A stretch of 6,361 bases of DNA from Candidatus Zhuqueibacterota bacterium (lineage in GTDB: Bacteria; Zhuqueibacterota; Zhuqueibacteria; Thermofontimicrobiales; Thiofontviventaceae): NCBI GenBank assembly GCA_014729735.1, contig WJJN01000433.1:1-6361 (forward strand). The letters are read 5' to 3'. The translations under genes and the position numbers were made by a program. Below, piece after piece: positions 1 through 6,361 of the stretch. How positions within the stretch are numbered: the stretch's first letter is position 1; each line of letters opens with the position of its first letter. The notes below the pieces were generated by a model. That model was not told where the DNA came from. It saw nothing but the letters and a program-made list of their open reading frames with translations, and ran no database searches.

Positions 1-717
1 AAAATCAAGCTGGAGGATCAACTGCGCCATGCGGACCGGCTGGCAACCATCGGTCAACTTGCCGCAGGAGTAGCACATGAGTTAAATGAACCTTTGGGAA
101 ATATTTTGGGATTTGCCCAGTTAATTCAGAAGAATCCGGAGCTTTCCGAGCAAACAAATAGGGACACCGAAAAAATTGTTGCTGCCTCGCTCTATGCCAG
201 AGAAGTCATTCGAAAGTTGATGCTATTCGCACGGCAGACGCCGCCCAGTAAATCATCGGTCAATTTAAACAAAATCATTCAGGACGGACTCTATTTTCTG
301 GAAGCTCGTTGCCAGAAATCCGGAATCGAGCTCATCCGAAAATTGGACGGAAAGCTGCCGGAAATAATTGCTGACTCGTCCCAATTGCATCAAGTACTTG
401 TAAATCTGATCGTAAATGCAATCCAGGCAATGCCCGACGGAGGACAGTTGATTGTCGGAACATCCCACTCGGAGAACGCTGTTATTTTAGAAGTGCAAGA
501 TAAAGGTACAGGCATGGATCATAAAACGCTTAAACAGATATTCGTCCCGTTTTTCACAACAAAAGATGTAGATCAGGGTACTGGATTGGGACTGGCGGTG
601 GTTCACGGGATCGTTACTGCACATGGCGGAAGAATAGATGTTGAAAGCAATCCGGGCAAAGGATCAATATTCAGAGTGATATTGCCCGTTCCGCAGTCGC
701 TTGAAAAAAAGGAATGA
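1..717 (+). CDS. Sensor histidine kinase, NtrB-like, C-terminal transmitter (5' end outside window)
   Basis: The reading frame is open from base 1, so this is the C-terminal 238 residues of a longer kinase. An apparent start at the TTG at 94 lies inside the H-box and is not a real start. HisKA: phospho-accepting His at visible residue 26 (codon 76-78) in AHELNEPLGNILGFAQL. HATPase_c: N-box with Asn135 and Asn139, G1 box DKGTGM (167-172), F-box PFFTTK (183-188), G2 box GTGLGL (193-198). The catalytic core is therefore complete. From family knowledge, this kinase type autophosphorylates on His and passes the phosphate to an NtrC-type receiver. The regulator 6 bases downstream is the obvious partner. 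The sensor domain is outside the window, so the signal and membrane location are unknown. The C-terminus ends in a short charged tail (SLEKKE). Confidence 0.95.
   Translation, partial: KIKLEDQLRHADRLATIGQLAAGVAHELNEPLGNILGFAQLIQKNPELSEQTNRDTEKIVAASLYAREVIRKLMLFARQTPPSKSSVNLNKIIQDGLYFLEARCQKSGIELIRKLDGKLPEIIADSSQLHQVLVNLIVNAIQAMPDGGQLIVGTSHSENAVILEVQDKGTGMDHKTLKQIFVPFFTTKDVDQGTGLGLAVVHGIVTAHGGRIDVESNPGKGSIFRVILPVPQSLEKKE
709..713 (+). promoter_or_regulatory. Ribosome binding site of the NtrC-type regulator
   Basis: AAGGA lies 10 bases upstream of the ATG at 724 and inside the last codons of the preceding kinase gene. It supports the ATG at 724 as the regulator start and suggests that its translation is coupled to that of the kinase. 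Confidence 0.65.
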
Positions 718-723
718 ATTAAA

Positions 724-2058
724 ATGTCTTGCAAGGATAGCATACTGATTGTCGATGATGCGTTAGCAACGCTGGAGGTTTTGCAGCGTAATTTGTCGAC
801 TCATAATTATAAGGTATTTACCGCAACCAGCGTGGACGAAGCAATACGCGTCTTGAACGAAGCACCGATCGATCTCATTATCACAGATTTGAAGATGCCA
901 GGTGCCAGCGGTCTGGATTTGATCAAACACGCTCGACAGAATTTCAAGGATACGGAAGTGATGATGATTACCGGATATGCTTCTGTCGACGGTGCAGTGC
1001 AGGCAGTGAAAAGCGGGGCTGAGGAATATCTTTCCAAACCATTTACCGATGAAGAATTATTCACCGCGGTTCGGCGGGCGCTGGAGAAACTGCATCGTCG
1101 CCGAAAGAAAAGCAGTCAGTCTCCCAAAGCACTGAAAACACCCACCGATCTCATCGGCGAATCGGACGCCATGAAAAAAATTTATAAAACTATCTCTAAA
1201 GCCGCAGCAACAAAAGCCACTATTCTGATTTATGGGGAGAGCGGAACCGGAAAAGAACTGGTCGCTCGTGCTATACATTATAACAGTCCGCGAGCATCGG
1301 CGCCGTTTGTGCCGGTAAATTGCGGGGGGATTCCGGAAGGACTGCTGGAAAGTGAGCTGTTTGGTTACATAAAAGGTGCGTTTACCGGTGCGACCGAATC
1401 CCGCGCCGGATTTTTTCAAACAGCAGATGGCGGAACGATTTTTCTGGATGAGATTAGCGAAACCAGTCTCGCAATGCAGGTAAAATTGTTGCGTGTCCTG
1501 CAGGACAAAGAAGTATGCATGGTTGGCGCCAATCGCACCAGAAAAGTGGATGTTCGCATCGTTGCGGCGACAAATAAAAATCTGGCACAATTAATCGAAA
1601 AGAATAAGTTCCGGGAAGACCTGTTTTTCAGATTGAATGTCATCACAATCGATATTCCGCCACTGCGCGATCGGGGAGATGACATATTGTTATTAGCTCA
1701 TCATTTTGCGGCAAAATATGCGGAAGAAATGGGCAGATCGCGACTCTCGTTTTCGGATGAAGCGCTGCGATTACTCCAGGAATATCATTGGCCCGGAAAT
1801 GTTCGAGAGCTGGAAAATGTTATTCAAAGGCTGGTTGTCATGGCGGAGGGCAATGTTATGGATGCACCCGATCTGCCATCGCTTATGCGCTTCAAGGCAT
1901 TACGCGGTTCCGGCTTGAATAGAACGCTGGCAGAAGTGGAAGCAGAGTACATTCACAACGTGCTGGAATCCGTGGACGGTAATAAAACCAGAGCCGCCGA
2001 GATACTGGGAATCGATAGAAAAACTTTACGAGGAAAATTAAAGCGCTATTCGCTGTAG
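724..2058 (+). CDS. NtrC-family sigma-54-dependent response regulator
   Basis: Complete 444-residue protein, a normal length for the family, with three domains. REC (about 5-120): acidic pair Asp11/Asp12, phospho-acceptor Asp55 in TDLKMPG, Thr83 and Lys105. Sigma-54 AAA+ (about 142-372): Walker A GESGTGKE (171-178), sigma-54-contacting GAFTGA loop (218-223), Walker B FLDE with Asp242/Glu243, sensor I Asn284, likely arginine fingers Arg297 and Arg303, sensor II WPGNVRE with Arg361. C-terminal Fis-type HTH (about 400-444): NKTRAAEILGIDRKTL. With the GAFTGA loop intact, it should be a true sigma-54 activator: phosphorylation would allow the AAA+ ring to form and remodel the RNA polymerase-sigma-54 holoenzyme. 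It follows the kinase by 6 bases, which indicates a cognate pair in one operon. Small deviations are VDDA in place of the usual VDDE/D, and NCGGIPE where NCAAIPE is common. Neither removes a catalytic residue. Target genes cannot be named from this window. Confidence 0.97.
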   Translation: MSCKDSILIVDDALATLEVLQRNLSTHNYKVFTATSVDEAIRVLNEAPIDLIITDLKMPGASGLDLIKHARQNFKDTEVMMITGYASVDGAVQAVKSGAEEYLSKPFTDEELFTAVRRALEKLHRRRKKSSQSPKALKTPTDLIGESDAMKKIYKTISKAAATKATILIYGESGTGKELVARAIHYNSPRASAPFVPVNCGGIPEGLLESELFGYIKGAFTGATESRAGFFQTADGGTIFLDEISETSLAMQVKLLRVLQDKEVCMVGANRTRKVDVRIVAATNKNLAQLIEKNKFREDLFFRLNVITIDIPPLRDRGDDILLLAHHFAAKYAEEMGRSRLSFSDEALRLLQEYHWPGNVRELENVIQRLVVMAEGNVMDAPDLPSLMRFKALRGSGLNRTLAEVEAEYIHNVLESVDGNKTRAAEILGIDRKTLRGKLKRYSL

Positions 2059-2074
2059 ATAGTTAGTATTAAAT
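2059..2074. other. 16-base convergent intergenic gap
   Basis: The TAG of the regulator (2056-2058) and the TAA of the minus-strand hybrid kinase (2075-2077, read in reverse) are separated only by this AT-rich stretch. I see no GC-rich stem with a T-run on either strand here or just beyond the stops. Transcripts from the two sides may therefore overlap, or may end by Rho or further downstream. Confidence 0.8.
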
Positions 2075-5000
2075 TTATTTCTTAAAAACCTGATGCAGAA
2101 CTTCAGCAAGCTCCTTGATGGTGATTGGCTTGCCAATTACCTGCCTGATCCCATAGTGTTCCGTCATATCAGTTGTGATGTTATCTCCGTAACCGGTCAT
2201 TATGATAACCGGTAAGTCAGGACAGAATTTATGCAATTGTTTAGATAGCTCCATTCCGGTCATCATTGGCATTGTCAAGTCTGAAATAACCAGATCATAC
2301 TTCTGAGATTTCTTCCTGCATGCTTTAAGAGCCTCGATGCTGCTACTTTTTACATCCACCCTATAGTTTAATCTCTCTAATAATTTTTTCAATACTCCGG
2401 AAACTGCAGGTTCATCATCGACAATCAATATTGATTCGCTTCCTCCCTGAATTTGATCGAGTCTTAATGACTCCGCCTCGGTTTTTGCTTTGGTAACCGG
2501 GAAATAAACATCACAAGTCGTTCCCTCTCCCGGCTCACTTGTCACGATAATATCACCATTGTGGTTGCGGACAATCCCATGAACCACCGAAAGTCCGAGT
2601 CCGGTTCCTTTGTCCACTGTTTTTGTCGTGAAGAATGGTTCGAAAATACGATCCATTGTGTCTTCGTCCATACCGATGCCGGTATCCCGTATTCGTATCA
2701 TCGCATATTCGCCGGCAGCGAGATTCGGTCGATATTGCGCAATAGTCTCATCCACATTCACCTGGCTCAGTTCAATCGTCAGTGTTCCGCCGGTTTTTTC
2801 CATCGCATGGAAACTGTTCGTGCACAAGTTTACAATAAGTTGATGAATTTGTCCCGGATCAGCTTCCACCCGCTCACATGATTCGTCGATTCGTTGCCGA
2901 ATATCGATTGTCGACGGAATGGAAGGACGCAATAATCTTAACGCCTCCCTGATGACGACATGCAGTCGTATCGGCTTTTGTCCCTTTTCAGCATGCTGAC
3001 TAAATGTCAAAATTTGCGAGACCAATTCTTTTGCACGATTGGCACCTTTTAGAATTTCCTGTAAATCAGAAGAAAGTGGATCAGTTGGCGGCAGGCTTGT
3101 CAACGCCATATCCGTATATCCGATAATCGGCGTCAGGATATTGTTAAAATCGTGGGCAATGCCACCGGCAAGAGTGCCGATCGTTTCCAGCTTTTGCGCC
3201 TGTCGAAGCTGTTTTTGCAGTCGCTCCTTTTCCTGCTCTGCGCGCTTTTCTTGAGTGATGTCATAAATAATTCCCTGATAATGCGTGATGTTTTTATTGT
3301 TATCCATAACGACAGAGGTCCAATCAGCAACGATTTTTTCCTTACCTTCTTTTGTCAATATTCGATAAGGCTTATGCTCAAATTCGGTAAGATTTTTCTC
3401 GCGAGTAAATCGATTGACCTCCGCAGTAACACGATCAAGATCATCAGGATGTATAAAGTTAGAGTACGGTGTTTTAGCAGAAACTAACTCTTCTGCCGTA
3501 TAACCCAGCAATCTATAAACATTGGCGGAAACGTATTCAATATGCCAGCCTGGTGAATTTTTCCATGTGAATACCACCACCGGACTGCGATTGATAATCG
3601 TATTCGCTTCTTTTAATTTCTCCTGAGTCTTTTTTAACTCCGTAATATTTGTTGAGACATTTATAACGAAATTCACATCACCATTTTCATCCTTGATCGG
3701 CTCGGTACTCGATATGAAATGGTGAAGCCCGCTGGGTAACTCTAAAGTTATATTCCTGCGCAAACCTTTTTTTGTTGAAGCAATTTTTTTAAGTGAATCC
3801 ATAAAACTATTAACAAGAGACTCAGGAAAAAACTGAGATAGATTCCTGCCTACTAAATTTTTTGCATCCGCGCCGAACAGTTTCGCAGCCACTGGATTTA
3901 CCAGGATCAGGTTACCTTCTATATCCGCCATTCCGATGGCATCGCCACTTCTTTCCACAATGCTACGATATTTATCTTCTGACTGCCGTAGCGCCTGTTC
4001 TGCCTGCCGGCGCTTTTGCTCGAGTTCTATATCGTGTAGTGCAAATGAAAGGTCATTTGCCATTTCTTCGACAAGTTGTTTTTCATCATTATTAAGCAAC
4101 AGCTCTTTTAAAACAGATACGGAAAATAAGCCATATATTTTTTCTCCGTAATTCAGGCACGTCGTAAATGTCATTTTGTCAACATCTTCGGCAAATAGCG
4201 GACAATCAGAGCACGCCTCTTCCGGATTATCGATTATTAGCATGTCCTTTTGTTGAAGCGCCTCTTTCATACAAAAGCTAAACTCTCCTTTAATCAATTG
4301 CTCTCTCATTGATTCAATTTGAGCGGCAGAAGCGGAACCTGAGCATGCGCAATCTAAGAAGTTCAAATTATCATCGATCAAGATTATCCAGGCACTATGA
4401 TAACGTTTTGCTTTTTTCAATTCACCACACACTTTGCGTATAAGTTGATCACGATTTTTTTCCTGAACAATCAACTGATTAATATTACAAATGGCTGCCA
4501 AAGCCTGGTTTAAATGATCGATTCTTATCTCGGCTCTCTTGCGTTCGGTGATATCCTGATCCGTACCAAATGCACGGACAGGATTTCCTTTATCATCCCG
4601 TTCGATATGATAATGTGCCTGTACATAATGAACTTGATTGTTTTCCTTCACCAATCGATATTCATCGAAAAATTCGTTCTTACCATTATCTCTTGCATTT
4701 TGAAAAGCCTGTTGATGGCGATCTCTGTCATCGGGATGGATGCATTTCAAATGGACATCAAAACCGGTCGGGCTTGTGTTCGGGAGACCGTGGATTTCAT
4801 ACTCATGATCCGACCACCATTCGATGTCATTTATAAGATCATGATGCCAGTAACCGATCCGTCCTGTCTTCTCTGCCTCATTTAATCGTTCCAGCGTTTG
4901 CTTCAACTTCGTTTCGGCTCGTTGACGCTGCAGTACAATAGAAACCTGTCCAATAAAGGTTTCGACGAATTCCTCGTTTTTAAGCTCCTTGCCATTTCGG

Positions 5001-5569
5001 GTAATGATAACGGTATTTCCATAGAGCATGCCATGACGCGAAAAGCCCATTCCGTATATTTTATGAATTCGGAATAGCTTATCCAGGGCATCGCCTGTGG
5101 CAGGAGGTATTTTACCTGCTGAAAGCTCATGGACTCCCTTGGGTCCTGTTACGAGTCCCTGTTGCAGGATCTGTTCTTTATCTTCACCGGTGATACTGAA
5201 TTTCATTGTTCTGGGATCTCTTCCGATCAGCTTAATTGCTTTGTTAAGCATCCATCTGGAAGCAATTATCGCCCGTATTTGAGATTCTTCGGTCTCATTA
5301 TTATATGAATTTACAATAATGATCGAGTCCGGGACAATTTCCGCCAGCTTTTCAGCAATATAACGAAAAATGTCTTCATCATCACCCAGTTCTAAAAGTT
5401 CGGTAACGCTTTGAAGCAAAAATCGTTGATCCTGCAACAGGCTTTTTAATTCCTTATCCGGCTGGATGTTTTCTGTTTCAGAATTTAAAAACATATCTTC
5501 ATGCAGATTTATAAATCGGGAAATGATTTGTTTCTTTATTTTTCTAAAATTTCGTCGTATTGAATTCAA
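2075..5569 (-). CDS. Soluble hybrid histidine kinase with GAF/PAS sensors and C-terminal receiver
   Basis: Complete 1164-residue protein. Domains in order: GAF-like (about 45-215); PAS of the PAS_3 type with IHPDD (about 235-345); Cys-rich GAF (about 355-515) with ACSDCPL at 452-458; PAS (about 530-645); PAS with FIHPDD (about 650-775); HisKA with His806 in GGIAHDFNN; HATPase_c with Asn914/Asn918, G1 DTGIGM (962-967), F-box EPFFTTK (977-983) and G2 GTGLGL (988-993); REC (about 1045-1162) with Asp1051/Asp1052, phospho-acceptor Asp1097, Thr1125 and Lys1147. Charged, probably coiled-coil linkers join the sensors (about 213-237, 516-539, 644-660, 772-798). No hydrophobic membrane segment is visible, so it should sense a cytoplasmic signal. 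There is no HPt or DNA-binding domain. The chosen start is TTG at 5569, with AGG 8 bases upstream; an ATG at 5494 (residue 26) with a weaker GAAG is the alternative. It follows the peptidase-like gene by 30 bases, probably in one operon. The ligands are unknown. Confidence 0.95.
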   Translation of the reverse strand: MNSIRRNFRKIKKQIISRFINLHEDMFLNSETENIQPDKELKSLLQDQRFLLQSVTELLELGDDEDIFRYIAEKLAEIVPDSIIIVNSYNNETEESQIRAIIASRWMLNKAIKLIGRDPRTMKFSITGEDKEQILQQGLVTGPKGVHELSAGKIPPATGDALDKLFRIHKIYGMGFSRHGMLYGNTVIITRNGKELKNEEFVETFIGQVSIVLQRQRAETKLKQTLERLNEAEKTGRIGYWHHDLINDIEWWSDHEYEIHGLPNTSPTGFDVHLKCIHPDDRDRHQQAFQNARDNGKNEFFDEYRLVKENNQVHYVQAHYHIERDDKGNPVRAFGTDQDITERKRAEIRIDHLNQALAAICNINQLIVQEKNRDQLIRKVCGELKKAKRYHSAWIILIDDNLNFLDCACSGSASAAQIESMREQLIKGEFSFCMKEALQQKDMLIIDNPEEACSDCPLFAEDVDKMTFTTCLNYGEKIYGLFSVSVLKELLLNNDEKQLVEEMANDLSFALHDIELEQKRRQAEQALRQSEDKYRSIVERSGDAIGMADIEGNLILVNPVAAKLFGADAKNLVGRNLSQFFPESLVNSFMDSLKKIASTKKGLRRNITLELPSGLHHFISSTEPIKDENGDVNFVINVSTNITELKKTQEKLKEANTIINRSPVVVFTWKNSPGWHIEYVSANVYRLLGYTAEELVSAKTPYSNFIHPDDLDRVTAEVNRFTREKNLTEFEHKPYRILTKEGKEKIVADWTSVVMDNNKNITHYQGIIYDITQEKRAEQEKERLQKQLRQAQKLETIGTLAGGIAHDFNNILTPIIGYTDMALTSLPPTDPLSSDLQEILKGANRAKELVSQILTFSQHAEKGQKPIRLHVVIREALRLLRPSIPSTIDIRQRIDESCERVEADPGQIHQLIVNLCTNSFHAMEKTGGTLTIELSQVNVDETIAQYRPNLAAGEYAMIRIRDTGIGMDEDTMDRIFEPFFTTKTVDKGTGLGLSVVHGIVRNHNGDIIVTSEPGEGTTCDVYFPVTKAKTEAESLRLDQIQGGSESILIVDDEPAVSGVLKKLLERLNYRVDVKSSSIEALKACRKKSQKYDLVISDLTMPMMTGMELSKQLHKFCPDLPVIIMTGYGDNITTDMTEHYGIRQVIGKPITIKELAEVLHQVFKK

Positions 5570-5576
5570 TTGAATT
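5559..5576. repeat. Overlapping palindromes and direct repeat at the hybrid kinase start
   Basis: ATTGAATTCAAT (5559-5570) and AATTCAATTGAATT (5563-5576) are both perfect palindromes and overlap. Together they contain two copies of ATTGAATT starting 10 bases apart, about one helical turn. The block covers the TTG start codon (5567-5569) of the hybrid kinase. It could be an operator or simply AT-rich coincidence; nothing else in the window decides between them. Confidence 0.4.
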
Positions 5577-5577
5577 A

Positions 5578-5580
5578 CCT
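5578..5580 (-). promoter_or_regulatory. Probable ribosome binding site of the hybrid kinase
   Basis: On the minus strand, AGG (within CACAGGTAA) sits 8 bases before the TTG at 5569, inside the 30-base gap after the upstream stop codon. It is short but well placed and is the main reason to prefer the TTG over the internal ATG at 5494. Confidence 0.5.
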
Positions 5581-5599
5581 GTGAATCAATAGTTGTTCA

Positions 5600-6361
5600 T
5601 TAAAAATCGATTGCCCCACGTGTACCGAATCCGGGTCCTAAAAATATCGCATTCAGAAAAAGCCGTGCCGTACCGTAAAAATATGCCCGGAAGTATGGCT
5701 CTCCTGCAAACAAAATCATCTGTCCGTTTCCAAAAGATTCCCGTGTCAAGTACGCCGATTCAGCCCAACGCTGCCGTGCCTCCTGCCACATCAATCCGGA
5801 AAGCCGGATATTGGCAGCATCGTCAAACCTGCCCACTGTTTGCACCGGCTTTTTTGACAGAAATGCATAGGACGTGTAAAGGATCGCAGGCACGTTTTCC
5901 CCTTCTCCGAAACTGAGCCAGTGCTCGTCATTTAAACGAACATTCAAGATAGCGCCCCGCGGCAGGAACAATCGCTGACGCTCATCGATCTGCTTGAGCG
6001 CGTTCATTGCAACTGCTTTTTGAGCAGTTTGATTTATTTCTTCCGGACCAGATTCTCCGGAGCCCCAAACAAGCAGACTGTCCACCGGCGTCTTGCCTGC
6101 CATTTGTTCCTCCTCAACAGCTTTCTTGTAAATATCAAGTTGGTCCAAAGCCTGTCTGCGGAGCTTCACCCGACTGATGCCGATCGAACTGTCTGCCAAA
6201 AATGCAGCCGCGCTTCCTATTGCGAGCAAAGTGCCGCCCTGACCAACCCAGGTTTTTATTTTTTTTATTTCACTCTTGTTGAGAATAGAACGATATCTTT
6301 CCAATCCGCCCCAGGTAGAAGGAAGCACAAGCACATTGTATTTTCGCAAATCTGCCCGCTG
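5600..6361 (-). CDS. M14 zinc carboxypeptidase-like protein, C-terminal domain (5' end outside window)
   Basis: The minus-strand frame is open to the right edge, giving the last 253 residues; the upstream codons read Q-R-A-D before the TTG at 6349, so that TTG is not the likely start. The visible part begins with an amidotransferase-like (DJ-1/ThuA-type Rossmann) pattern: YNVLVLPS near residues 12-19, then IKTWVGQGGTLLAIGSAAAF (about 35-54). A charged helical insert follows (about 63-127). The later part has PRGAILNVRLNDEHWLSFG (about 134-152) and ends in GQMILFAGEPYFRAYFYGTA and RLFLNAIFLGP. I recognise this layout as the C-terminal accessory domain of bacterial M14 carboxypeptidase-like proteins, which are usually exported. 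The zinc-binding HxxE...H catalytic domain would lie beyond the window, so activity and signal peptide cannot be checked. The hybrid kinase begins 30 bases downstream on the same strand, so cotranscription is likely. A stand-alone amidotransferase-like protein is the main alternative. Confidence 0.7.
   Translation of the reverse strand, partial: QRADLRKYNVLVLPSTWGGLERYRSILNKSEIKKIKTWVGQGGTLLAIGSAAAFLADSSIGISRVKLRRQALDQLDIYKKAVEEEQMAGKTPVDSLLVWGSGESGPEEINQTAQKAVAMNALKQIDERQRLFLPRGAILNVRLNDEHWLSFGEGENVPAILYTSYAFLSKKPVQTVGRFDDAANIRLSGLMWQEARQRWAESAYLTRESFGNGQMILFAGEPYFRAYFYGTARLFLNAIFLGPGFGTRGAIDF

Noticed and set aside
1057..1590. 177-residue minus-strand open frame inside the regulator gene
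   Set aside because: It lies opposite the AAA+ region, whose plus-strand motifs are all intact. The translation shows no recognisable domain, so it is a shadow frame.
2191..2213. Two AACCGGT copies 16 bases apart that could form a hairpin
   Set aside because: They encode Pro-Val and Thr-Gly in the conserved PVIIMTGY segment of the receiver, so codon choice explains them. There is no T-run and no gene boundary nearby.
3165..3180. Minus-strand GGCACTCTTGC resembling a sigma-54 promoter
   Set aside because: The GG-to-GC spacing is about three bases too short for a -24/-12 element, and it sits inside the HisKA coding sequence.
4514..4885. 123-residue plus-strand open frame inside the hybrid kinase
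   Set aside because: It is opposite the PAS domain, where the minus strand gives a clear PAS_3 pattern. The plus-strand product resembles no family I know.
5586..5600. Minus-strand mini-frame ATGAACAACTATTGA (M-N-N-Y) overlapping the upstream stop
   Set aside because: Four codons with no Shine-Dalgarno-like site and no recognisable leader-peptide features; it most likely arises from the TAATG stop context.
5593..5916. 107-residue plus-strand open frame opposite the peptidase-like gene
   Set aside because: The minus strand encodes conserved M14-type C-terminal motifs here. The plus-strand product is low-complexity shadow sequence.
1..6361. CRISPR array, tRNA/rRNA, insertion sequence or phage genes
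   Set aside because: No spaced repeats, cloverleaf-like segments, transposase motifs or long terminal inverted repeats were seen. Almost every base is in a recognised signalling or peptidase-like gene.

Overview
The window carries parts of two bacterial gene clusters that run towards each other and meet at about position 2066. Nearly all of it is coding, and most of it is two-component signalling. Stop codons, Shine-Dalgarno-like sites and gene packing are bacterial. The base composition is middling. A sigma-54-type NtrC regulator beside multi-PAS/GAF hybrid kinases and an M14-type carboxypeptidase-like protein suggests an environmental Gram-negative lineage (Calditrichota/KSB1/FCB-like or deltaproteobacteria-like). 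This placement is a weak guess, because no taxonomic marker is present.

Plus strand, 1-2058: the C-terminal transmitter of an NtrB-type histidine kinase, cut by the left edge, is followed after 6 bases by a complete NtrC-family response regulator (REC, sigma-54 AAA+, Fis-type HTH). All diagnostic motifs of both proteins are intact. The pair reads as a standard kinase/regulator operon that activates sigma-54 promoters. Its input domain and its targets are outside the window.

Minus strand, 6361-2075: the C-terminal part of a protein resembling the accessory domain of M14 zinc carboxypeptidase-like proteins, cut by the right edge, is followed after a 30-base gap by a 1164-residue soluble hybrid histidine kinase. 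The kinase reads GAF-like, PAS, Cys-rich GAF, PAS, PAS, HisKA, HATPase, REC. It most likely starts at a TTG codon. It has no membrane segment and no DNA-binding output, so it would have to signal through another protein or use its own receiver to tune itself.

The two clusters end 16 bases apart with no visible terminator. The two kinases share the same class of transmitter, so crosstalk between the hybrid kinase and the neighbouring NtrC-type regulator is possible but unproven. No RNA genes, mobile elements, CRISPR arrays or long repeats were seen. I found no clear evidence of an undescribed system. The points most worth a second look are the Cys-rich GAF domain, the pairing of the hybrid kinase with the peptidase-like gene, the repeats over the hybrid kinase start, and the in-frame junction between the first kinase and its regulator.
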